In this document: positions 1 to 5,038 of the stretch, one piece after another
Position numbering within the stretch: position 1 is the first letter of the stretch
Layout of the letters: every line of letters begins with the position of its first letter
Source of the DNA: JALOAT01 sp050179875
Lineage (GTDB): Bacteria > Pseudomonadota > Gammaproteobacteria > Thiohalomonadales > Thiohalomonadaceae
Assembly: GCA_050179875.1 (NCBI GenBank)
Contig: JBFXES010000198.1
Location: 1 to 5,229 of the forward strand
DNA length: 5,229 nt
Direction of reading: 5' to 3'
Program-made: the position numbers and the translations under genes
The notes under the pieces: generated by a model
Databases searched by the model: none
The model's input: the letters and a program-made list of their open reading frames with translations, nothing else
What the model was told of the DNA's origin: nothing

Positions 1-352
1 CCGCGCGCAGCTTGCGATCGGTCACGTCGGAGGTAGCCTGGAACATCTGCTGCATGGCCATGCTCACCACCATGTCGCGCACCAGCTTCATGCCAAGACG
101 CGAGACGGCCATGTCCACGGATTCCACGGGCCGGCTGGCGCGCATGAGCGGGCTGTTGGCCACGCGGATGAGCCGCGCACTGAGCGCCGCGTCCGTGGTG
201 ATGGCCGCGACGATGTCGCCCAGGTTCGCGTCCTCGTCGTCCACGACCTCGCGCACCCGCAATGCCACCTCGGGCAAGGTGGGCAGCGTGAGCTGTCCCG
301 CGTGCAGCTCGTCCAGCAGTTCGGTGATGAAACGGTCCGACCTTGCGCTCAT
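1..352 (-). CDS. HDOD-domain protein, N-terminal part (runs off the left edge)
   Basis: The first 117 codons are present, starting with ATG at 352 and reading MSARSDRFITELLDEL; the gene continues past base 1. From about residue 22 the text LPTLPEVALRVREVVDDEDA, followed by a D-A-A-L-S-A-R-L-I-R-V-A-N-S-P stretch (about 54-68) and the helix AVSRLGMKLVRDMVVSMAM (about 82-100), is the typical start of an HDOD domain. HDOD is a non-catalytic relative of the HD phosphohydrolase fold, found in regulators of signalling, motility, stress response and cyclic-di-GMP networks. The specific role here cannot be told, and any C-terminal partner domain lies outside the window. The start codon shares ATGA with the ygfZ stop (349-352), so the two genes are probably cotranscribed and translationally coupled. 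Family call is firm from sequence pattern; function is unknown. Confidence 0.88.
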   Translation of the reverse strand, partial: MSARSDRFITELLDELHAGQLTLPTLPEVALRVREVVDDEDANLGDIVAAITTDAALSARLIRVANSPLMRASRPVESVDMAVSRLGMKLVRDMVVSMAMQQMFQATSDVTDRKLRA

Positions 353-1410
353 GCCGTCGCTCCGGTGCCACCCAGTTCGTCCACGGTGTAGGGGAGCGGC
401 AGGAATTGCAGCGCCGGCCCCTGCGCGTCGCCGATGCGTACGGGAACGCCCGTTTCCACCGCTTCGATGAGCACGACCGCGAGCAGGTCACAACCGCCGC
501 CGGGCGCAGGTTGTGCGTTTACCACCTTGCCGGTGCCCTGGCCGCTTTCCGTCTCCGCCGCGAACAACTCGTCACCGGGGGCGGGGCAGGCGCCGTCCAC
601 GTGCGCCAGGAACATGCGGCGCTTGAGCTTGCCGAGGTATTGCATGCGCGCCACCACTTCCTGGCCGGTGTAGCAGCCCTTGCGGAAACTCACGCCATTG
701 ATGGCGTGAAGGTTCAGCATCTGCGGTACGAAGGCCTCGCTGGTGGCGTCCGTGACGTGGGGAACCCCGGCGCGGATCTCGGTGAGCATCCAGGCGTCAC
801 GGCCGACCGGTCGAGCGTGGACCGCGAGCTTGCGCCACAGGGCGGCGAGGACGTCGGGAGTCCCGTGACATTCGAAGCGCGCCCCCGGCGTACGCACCAC
901 CACCAGGTCTTCGGTTTGCAGCACGCCGTCGTCTTCCCGGGGCACTTGCACCCCCAGGGCCTCATCCAGCAGGGAGGCTGCGCGCGGCCCGGCAATGCCG
1001 AAACGCGCCAGCGCGTCGCTGGCGTCCTCCAGCAGCACCTGTGAGCGAAGTATGTACATGCGCAGCCGTTTCAGGACGAAGGGCACGCGTTCGGCGGGCA
1101 TGCGCAGGTAGTGCACGCCGTCGCGGTAAAACAGCCGGAAAGTGGCGAGGATGCGGCCCTTGGGCGTGCAATAGCTGTTCAACTGGCTGTGAGACTCGTC
1201 CACCCGGCGCACGTCGTTGGTGACCTGGCCTTGCAGGAACTCGACGGTGTCATTGCCGCTGGCGGCGATGAGTCCGAAGTGGGAGAGATCGGCGAGCACG
1301 TCACCGGTCACCGCGTCGCGTTCGGCGGTCGCATCGCCGAAATGGGCGACATGGCCATCGGCCAGTCGCGCGCCACTGGCGACGAGGAAGGACTGCCATT
1401 CGCTGTGCAT
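349..1410 (-). CDS. ygfZ: YgfZ, folate-binding Fe-S cluster assembly/repair protein (GcvT-like)
   Basis: This 353-residue protein belongs to the YgfZ/GcvT-like family, soluble tetrahydrofolate-binding proteins needed for full activity of a subset of Fe-S enzymes. The family signature K-G-C-Y-T-G-Q-E is intact at residues 244-251, with the conserved cysteine at C246, followed by VVARMQYLGKLKRR. The N-terminal folate-binding fold is recognisable in the stretch DLSHFGLIAASGNDTVEFLQ and in GQVTNDV (about 61-67), then YCTPKGRILATFRLF. It is slightly longer than the E. coli protein (about 326 residues). The ATG at 1410 is supported by AAGGAG (1423-1418) seven bases upstream. It is divergent from the sdh operon and overlaps the HDOD gene by four bases. 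In E. coli ygfZ is divergent from sdhE-ygfX, so this arrangement keeps that old link with sdhCDAB placed between. Serving the Fe-S clusters of SdhB is an inference from context. Confidence 0.95.
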   Translation of the reverse strand: MHSEWQSFLVASGARLADGHVAHFGDATAERDAVTGDVLADLSHFGLIAASGNDTVEFLQGQVTNDVRRVDESHSQLNSYCTPKGRILATFRLFYRDGVHYLRMPAERVPFVLKRLRMYILRSQVLLEDASDALARFGIAGPRAASLLDEALGVQVPREDDGVLQTEDLVVVRTPGARFECHGTPDVLAALWRKLAVHARPVGRDAWMLTEIRAGVPHVTDATSEAFVPQMLNLHAINGVSFRKGCYTGQEVVARMQYLGKLKRRMFLAHVDGACPAPGDELFAAETESGQGTGKVVNAQPAPGGGCDLLAVVLIEAVETGVPVRIGDAQGPALQFLPLPYTVDELGGTGATA

Positions 1411-1435
1411 GGAAAAACTCCTTTCATCTCGCGCA

Positions 1436-1453
1436 CCGACGACCGGGCGTCGG
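1436..1453. promoter_or_regulatory. Perfect 6-bp dyad with hexanucleotide loop in the divergent region
   Basis: CCGACG (1436-1441), ACCGGG (1442-1447) and CGTCGG (1448-1453) form a perfect inverted repeat, followed on the plus strand by CTTTT. It lies where the -35 region of a plus-strand sdhC promoter would be, and inside the probable 5' leader of ygfZ. It could be an operator, an RNA hairpin in the ygfZ leader, or a weak plus-strand terminator blocking read-through antisense to ygfZ into sdh. Sequence symmetry is seen directly; the function is not decided. Confidence 0.4.
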
Positions 1454-1462
1454 CTTTTGGGC

Positions 1463-1468
1463 CATAAT
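1463..1468 (+). promoter_or_regulatory. Candidate -10 element of the sdhC promoter
   Basis: CATAAT matches the sigma-70 -10 consensus at five of six positions and is the only AT-rich hexamer in an otherwise GC-rich gap. Transcription would start near 1475 and give a leader of about 30 nt before the sdhC ATG. No good -35 hexamer is seen at 16-18 bp spacing, so the promoter may need an activator. Confidence 0.45.
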
Positions 1469-1469
1469 A
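1464..1469 (-). promoter_or_regulatory. Candidate -10 element of the ygfZ promoter
   Basis: Read on the minus strand the same AT-rich core gives TATTAT, five of six to the consensus. A start near 1457 would give a ygfZ leader of about 47 nt that contains the dyad at 1436-1453. No clear -35 hexamer is seen. The overlap with the plus-strand candidate suggests one symmetric core serving both directions. Confidence 0.4.
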
Positions 1470-1506
1470 CACCGGTTCATGTTAGTCCCATGTAGGAACG
1501 TCTCCG

Positions 1507-1887
1507 ATGATTGACCGCAACGCCCGTCCGGTTTATCTGGACCTGCGCCGGATCCGGCTGCCGGTGACGGCCTGGGTCTCGCTCGGGCACCGGGTGAGCG
1601 GAGTGCTGCTGTTCCTCGCGCTGGCGCCGGGCCTCTGGCTCTTGCAGACGGCGCTGGAAGGCCCCGAAGGCTACGCGGCGGCGGCGACGGGGTTGTCCAC
1701 CGTGTCCGGCAGATTGTTCCTCGTGCTGCTGGCCTGGAGTCTGGCACATCACCTGTTCGCGGGCCTGCGGGTCCTCTTGCTCGACGTGCACGTGGGCGTG
1801 TCACTGGCGAAGGCGCGCGCGAGCGCCGTGGCGACCTTGTTCCTGGGCGCCGTCATCCTGTTCGCTGCGGCGGTGCTGGTATGGTGA
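1507..1887 (+). CDS. sdhC: Succinate dehydrogenase cytochrome b556 subunit (SdhC)
   Basis: This 126-residue integral membrane subunit of complex II helps form the heme b and ubiquinone sites in the inner membrane. The start RPVYLDLRRIRLPVTAWVS and the following LGHRVSG are the SdhC signature. S25 and R29 correspond to the quinone-site Ser27 and Arg31 of E. coli. H82, in SLAHHLFAGLR, corresponds to the heme ligand His84. Three hydrophobic segments are visible at about 30-50, 66-92 and 104-126. The usual G-I/L-R-H motif reads G-L-R-V here (V89). Length is close to the E. coli protein (129). The ATG at 1507 has AGGA at 1494-1497, nine bases upstream, and is the only start that gives the family N-terminus. 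It is the first gene of the sdhCDAB-sdhE-ygfX operon and overlaps sdhD by seven bases. Confidence 0.97.
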   Translation: MIDRNARPVYLDLRRIRLPVTAWVSLGHRVSGVLLFLALAPGLWLLQTALEGPEGYAAAATGLSTVSGRLFLVLLAWSLAHHLFAGLRVLLLDVHVGVSLAKARASAVATLFLGAVILFAAAVLVW

Positions 1888-2222
1888 GCCGCCTCTCGGG
1901 CTTGGGCGCCTGGCTGCTGCAACGTCTCAGCGCCGTCTATCTGCTGTTCTTCCTTCTGCTCTTTGCTGCGACCTGGAACACTGCGCCGGGCACCGGGCAC
2001 GAGGCGCTGGTCGCCGTTCTCGGCCGGCCGCTGGTCGCGCTCGCTGCGGCGTTGAGCACGGCTTCGGTGCTGGTGCACGCCTGGGTCGGCATGCGCGATG
2101 TCGTCCTCGACTACGTGCATTCCGCCGCGTTGCGCCTGACGGTGCTGGTGCTGCTCGCGACCTGGCTGCTCGTGCTCGGTCTGTGGGCGGCCTGGTTGCT
2201 GCTCGAGGTGACCCGCACATGA
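1881..2222 (+). CDS. sdhD: Succinate dehydrogenase membrane anchor subunit (SdhD)
   Basis: This 113-residue protein is the second membrane anchor of complex II. The motif H-A-W-V-G-M-R-D-V-V-L-D-Y (66-78) is the SdhD hallmark: H66 corresponds to the E. coli heme ligand His71, and D77-Y78 to Asp82-Tyr83 next to the quinone. R15 within LLQRLSAVYL (12-21) fits the conserved Q-R-x-S/T region of helix 1. Three hydrophobic helices are visible at about 11-31, 45-70 and 84-108. Length matches the E. coli subunit (115). Its ATG lies inside the end of sdhC (7-nt overlap, ATGGTGA), and its stop shares ATGA with sdhA. With such overlaps the anchors and flavoprotein are probably made by coupled translation. 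Confidence 0.96.
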   Translation: MVSRLSGLGAWLLQRLSAVYLLFFLLLFAATWNTAPGTGHEALVAVLGRPLVALAAALSTASVLVHAWVGMRDVVLDYVHSAALRLTVLVLLATWLLVLGLWAAWLLLEVTRT

Positions 2223-3979
2223 GCATTGCGCGCAGGCGTTTCGACACCCTCATCATCGGCGCCGGTGGCTCCGGCTTGCGCGCCGCGCTGCAACTGGCGC
2301 GCGCGGAAGCGGAGGTCGCGGTGGTGTCCAAGGTGTTTCCTACGCGCTCCCATACCGTGGCCGCCCAGGGCGGCATCAATGCCGCACTTGCCAACGTCAC
2401 GCCCGACAACTGGCACTGGCACATGTACGACACGGTCAAGGGCGGCGATTTCCTCGGCGATCAGGACGCCATCGAGTTCATGTGCCGCGCCGCCGCCCAG
2501 GTGGTGATCGAACTGGAACACGCGGGCGTGCCGTTCTCGCGGCTCGGGAACGGAAAGATTTATCAGCGGCCCTTCGGCGGCCAGAGCCAGAACTTCGGCG
2601 GCGGCCAGGCCACGCGCACCTGCGCCGCGGCGGACCGCACCGGCCACGCCATCCTGCATACGCTTTATCAGCAGAACATCCGCGCGCGCACCCATTTCTT
2701 CGACGAATTCTTCACCGTGGACCTGCTGCGCGACGAGCAGGGTTACATCCTCGGCGCGCTGCTCATCGAGATCGAAACGGGCGAGCCGCTCATCATCGAG
2801 GCGAGGACGACGCTCATCGCCACGGGCGGGGCGGGCCAGTTGTTCCGCACCAACACCAACGCGCGCATCAACACGGGCGACGGCATGGCCATGGCGCTGC
2901 GCGCGGGCATACCGCTGCAGGACATGGAGTTCTTCCAGTTCCATCCCACCGGCATCGCCGGCAAGGGCATGCTCATCAGCGAGGGCGTGCGCGGCGAGGG
3001 CGGGTATCTGGTGAACGGCCGCGGCGAACGCTTCATGACGCGCTATGCACCGCACGCGGCGGATCTGGCGAGCCGCGACGTGGTGAGCCGCGCCATCTAC
3101 ACGGAAGTGCAGGAGGGCAAGGGCTGCGGGCCCAAGGGTGATCACGTGCTGTTGCAGGTGGCGCACCTGGGCGAGGAGGTCATCGCCAAGCGCCTGCCCG
3201 GCATCCGCGAAATGGCCATGACCTTCCTGGGCATCGACCCGGCGAAGGCGCCCATTCCCGTGTATCCCACGGCCCACTACACCATGGGCGGCATCCCGAC
3301 CAACCGCTTCGGCCAGGTCGTGGTGCCGGTGGCCCACGGCGAGGAGGCCATCCCCGGCCTTTATGCGGTGGGCGAATGCGCCTGCGTCTCAGTGCACGGC
3401 GCCAATCGCCTGGGCGGCAATTCGCTGCTCGACATCATCGTGTTCGGCCGCGCGGCGGGCGAGCACATCGTCGGCTACCTGGCGGAAAACCGCTATCACC
3501 GCGAACTGCCCGCAGCGAGCGTGGACGCCGCCGTGGCGCGGCTCGCACGCTGGGAGCGGCCCGGCGGCGGCGAAACCGTGGAGGGCCTGCGGCGTGAATT
3601 GCAGGCCGTGATGGAGACCTATTGCGGCGTCTTCCGCAGCGAGGAGGTGCTCAAGCAGGGCCTGGAAAAGGTGCTCGCCATCCAGTCCCGCCTTGAAGAC
3701 GTGCGCCTGCGCGACACCAGCCGCGTGTTCAACATCGCCCGCATCGAGGCCTTCGAACTGGAAAACCTGGTGGACCTGGCCGTGGCCACCGTCACCGCAG
3801 CGCTGGGGAGAAAGGAAAGCCGCGGCGCCCACTCGCGCGTGGACTATCCGCAGCGAGACGATCAGCAATGGCTCAGGCACAGCCTGTTCTACAAAGAGGG
3901 CCGGGTGCTCGATTACAAGCCCGTGCGCACCAAGCCGCTCACCGTGGATTCCTTCCCACCGACCGAGCGGGTCTACTGA
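2219..3979 (+). CDS. sdhA: Succinate dehydrogenase flavoprotein subunit (SdhA)
   Basis: This 586-residue subunit oxidises succinate to fumarate on the cytoplasmic face using covalently bound FAD. The nucleotide-binding G-A-G-G-S-G is at 14-19. H45 in RSHTVAAQGG is the FAD attachment histidine. H242 (FHPTG), R286 (DLASRDVV), H353 (AHYTMGG) and R397 (GANRLGGNSLLD) match the E. coli substrate-binding and proton-shuttle residues His242, Arg286, His354 and Arg399. E386 in the VGE motif contacts FAD. The C-terminal helical domain includes KESRGAHSRVDYPQRDDQQW. Length is near the E. coli value (588). I chose ATG 2219 rather than the in-frame start at 2183: it gives MSIARRRFDTLIIGAGG, shares ATGA with the sdhD stop, and has GAGGTG (2205-2210) eight bases upstream. 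The stop is followed at once by a strong Shine-Dalgarno sequence that should serve sdhB, but sdhB starts 112 nt further on. Confidence 0.98.
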   Translation: MSIARRRFDTLIIGAGGSGLRAALQLARAEAEVAVVSKVFPTRSHTVAAQGGINAALANVTPDNWHWHMYDTVKGGDFLGDQDAIEFMCRAAAQVVIELEHAGVPFSRLGNGKIYQRPFGGQSQNFGGGQATRTCAAADRTGHAILHTLYQQNIRARTHFFDEFFTVDLLRDEQGYILGALLIEIETGEPLIIEARTTLIATGGAGQLFRTNTNARINTGDGMAMALRAGIPLQDMEFFQFHPTGIAGKGMLISEGVRGEGGYLVNGRGERFMTRYAPHAADLASRDVVSRAIYTEVQEGKGCGPKGDHVLLQVAHLGEEVIAKRLPGIREMAMTFLGIDPAKAPIPVYPTAHYTMGGIPTNRFGQVVVPVAHGEEAIPGLYAVGECACVSVHGANRLGGNSLLDIIVFGRAAGEHIVGYLAENRYHRELPAASVDAAVARLARWERPGGGETVEGLRRELQAVMETYCGVFRSEEVLKQGLEKVLAIQSRLEDVRLRDTSRVFNIARIEAFELENLVDLAVATVTAALGRKESRGAHSRVDYPQRDDQQWLRHSLFYKEGRVLDYKPVRTKPLTVDSFPPTERVY

Positions 3980-3986
3980 AGGAGGG
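3979..3986 (+). promoter_or_regulatory. Orphan Shine-Dalgarno sequence after sdhA
   Basis: AAGGAGGG begins in the last base of the sdhA stop codon and is the best match to the anti-Shine-Dalgarno sequence in the operon. No ATG, GTG or TTG lies 5-10 bases downstream; the base seven to nine after it begins CTG (3993). It is most simply the original sdhB ribosome binding site, displaced from its start codon by the segment 3987-4082. Confidence 0.7.
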
Positions 3987-4082
3987 AAAGCACTGACCAA
4001 GGGATTACCGCGGGTACCTGGCGCAAAATCCGAAGCGCGTGGTTTTCCCCGTGTTCCCCGTGTCCCCCGTGGTTAAGGCTTT
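3987..4082. repeat. 96-nt putative inserted element with imperfect inverted ends, between sdhA and sdhB
   Basis: The left end AAAGCACTGACCAAGGG (3987-4003) and the reverse complement of the right end, AAAGCCTTAACCACGGG (from 4082-4066), match at 13 of 17 bases. As RNA they could form 14 pairs including one G-U. The segment also holds three 9-nt units (4045-4071), a second copy of CGTGGTT (4038-4044 and 4068-4074) and a small GCGC stem (4021-4024 with 4035-4038). It has no coding signature and carries no transposase. Removing it leaves a 16-nt sdhA-sdhB gap with the Shine-Dalgarno sequence ten bases from the sdhB ATG, the normal arrangement. No clear target duplication is seen. A small non-autonomous or palindromic dispersed element is inferred; the exact ends are estimates. 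Confidence 0.55.
4045..4071 (+). repeat. Three tandem 9-nt units, TTCCCCGTG type
   Basis: TTCCCCGTG (4045-4053), TTCCCCGTG (4054-4062) and TCCCCCGTG (4063-4071) are adjacent, the third differing by one base. The array is flanked on both sides by CGTGGTT. On the minus strand it reads as CACGGGGGA and CACGGGGAA units. It sits inside the 96-nt segment and ends 20 bases before the sdhB start. Confidence 0.85.
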
Positions 4083-4091
4083 TTTCCAAAA

Positions 4092-4790
4092 ATGCGCTTC
4101 AGAATCTATCGCTTCAACCCGGAAACCGACCCCGCCCCGCGCATGCAGGACTTCGAGCTGGCGGACGTGGCGCCGGGCACCATGCTGCGCGACGCGCTGC
4201 TGCGTCTGCGCGCGGAACAGGACGAGAGCCTCACCTTCCGCCATTCCTGCGGCGAGGGCGTGTGCGGGTCCGATGCGTTGAACGTGAACGGGCGCAACCG
4301 GCTCGCCTGCATCACGCCGGTGGATTCCCTCAGGGAGCCCATCGAGGTGCGTCCGCTGCCGGGCCAGCCGGTCATCCGCGACCTGGTGGTGGACCTGAGC
4401 CAGTTCTTCCAGCACTACCGCGCCGTGAAGCCCTACCTCATCGTGGGCGACCCGGCGCCCGAGACCGAGTACCTGCAATCGCCCGCGGAGCGCGACCGCC
4501 TGGACGGCCTTTACGAGTGCATCCTGTGCGCCTGTTGCTCCACCGCGTGTCCGTCCTACTGGTGGAATCCGGAGAAATTCCGCGGCCCGGCGGCGCTGTT
4601 GCAGGCCTGGCGTTTCCTCGCCGACAGCCGCGATCAGGCCACCGATGCGCGGCTTGCCGAACTGGACGACGCCTGGCGGTTGTTTCGCTGTCACAGCATC
4701 ATGAATTGCGTCGAGGTCTGCCCCAAGGGCCTCAATCCCACCCGCGCCATCGGTCTCATCAAGGGCCTGATGCTCAAACGCCAGCTATGA
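4092..4790 (+). CDS. sdhB: Succinate dehydrogenase iron-sulfur subunit (SdhB)
   Basis: This 232-residue subunit carries electrons from SdhA to the quinone through [2Fe-2S], [4Fe-4S] and [3Fe-4S] clusters. The N-terminal ferredoxin domain has C53, C58, D61 and C73 (SCGEGVCGSDALNVNG, then RLAC), with Asp in the third ligand position as in E. coli SdhB. The [4Fe-4S] ligands are C143, C146, C149 in CILCACC, and the [3Fe-4S] ligands C153 with C200/C206-type spacing follow the family pattern: C153 in TACPSYWW, then C200, C206 and C210. W158 corresponds to quinone-site Trp164 and H201 to His207. Length is near E. coli (238). ATG 4092 is the only possible start because an in-frame TAA lies at 4074-4076. 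It lacks a good Shine-Dalgarno sequence: only AAGG at 4075-4078, 13 bases away. Its stop shares ATGA with sdhE. Confidence 0.97.
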   Translation: MRFRIYRFNPETDPAPRMQDFELADVAPGTMLRDALLRLRAEQDESLTFRHSCGEGVCGSDALNVNGRNRLACITPVDSLREPIEVRPLPGQPVIRDLVVDLSQFFQHYRAVKPYLIVGDPAPETEYLQSPAERDRLDGLYECILCACCSTACPSYWWNPEKFRGPAALLQAWRFLADSRDQATDARLAELDDAWRLFRCHSIMNCVEVCPKGLNPTRAIGLIKGLMLKRQL

Positions 4791-5038
4791 GGCCCGTACC
4801 CGAGCGCCTGCGCTGGCGCTGTCGCCGCGGTCTGCTGGAACTGGACCTGCTGCTGGAGGCCTTTCTCCGCCAGGGCTACGCGGCCCTCGACACGCGCGAG
4901 ACCGCGGCCTTCGAGGCCCTGCTCGATCTTCCCGACCCGCAATTGCTCCGGTATCTTCTCGGGCTGGAGTCCCCCGACGACCAGGGATGGGTCCGTGTCA
5001 TCGCACACATACGCCGCGCCGCTCTCCCTTCAGCCTGA
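4787..5038 (+). CDS. sdhE: SdhE, FAD assembly factor for succinate dehydrogenase
   Basis: This 83-residue cytoplasmic protein is an SdhE/YgfY (SDH5) family member that promotes covalent attachment of FAD to SdhA. The text RLRWRCRRGLLELDLLLEAF contains the invariant R-G-x-x-E motif at R14-G15-L16-L17-E18, and FEALLDLPDPQLLRYLLG (about 42-59) is the second conserved block (L-L-x-x-x-D-P-x-L). Length matches E. coli SdhE (88). The ATG at 4787 overlaps the sdhB stop (ATGA), and this start gives the family N-terminus. The much longer frame open upstream is an out-of-frame shadow of sdhB. Its position right after its client's operon supports the role. The older name CptB (antitoxin of YgfX/CptA) is a disputed alternative role. 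Confidence 0.95.
   Translation: MRPVPERLRWRCRRGLLELDLLLEAFLRQGYAALDTRETAAFEALLDLPDPQLLRYLLGLESPDDQGWVRVIAHIRRAALPSA

Noticed and set aside
343..1467. Plus-strand frames opposite ygfZ
   Set aside because: Shadows of ygfZ; no ribosome binding site or family pattern, and ygfZ has its full signature motif.
1478..1493. CATGT direct repeat spaced 11 bp (1478-1482 and 1489-1493) before sdhC
   Set aside because: Only five bases long and easily due to chance; it lies downstream of the likely transcription start.
2183..2218. In-frame upstream ATG for sdhA (12 extra residues)
   Set aside because: It would overlap sdhD by 40 nt and add residues not found in SdhA; ATG 2219 has a good ribosome binding site and gives the family length.
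2111..3337. 408-codon open frame on the minus strand opposite sdhA
   Set aside because: It is the antisense shadow of a strongly coding GC-rich gene; the predicted protein is rich in His, Arg and Ala without any recognisable family, and sdhA is certain.
4021..4038. GCGC stem with ten-base loop as a terminator between sdhA and sdhB
   Set aside because: Only four pairs and no T run follows it; termination here would cut sdhB off from the operon.
4045..4071. CRISPR array
   Set aside because: The units are 9 nt and directly adjacent, with no spacers and no cas genes.
4079..4091. T run after the right inverted end as an intrinsic terminator before sdhB
   Set aside because: The stem would be imperfect with a 62-nt loop, and no other promoter for sdhB is visible; attenuation cannot be excluded but is not supported.
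4039..4281. Plus-strand frame beginning MVFPVFPVSPVV
   Set aside because: Its start is a translation of the tandem repeat, and the rest is sdhB in the wrong frame.
4005..4694. 229-codon minus-strand frame opposite sdhB, ending in the repeat region
   Set aside because: Antisense shadow of sdhB; its last part only translates the 9-nt repeats (Thr-Gly-Asp/Asn pattern).
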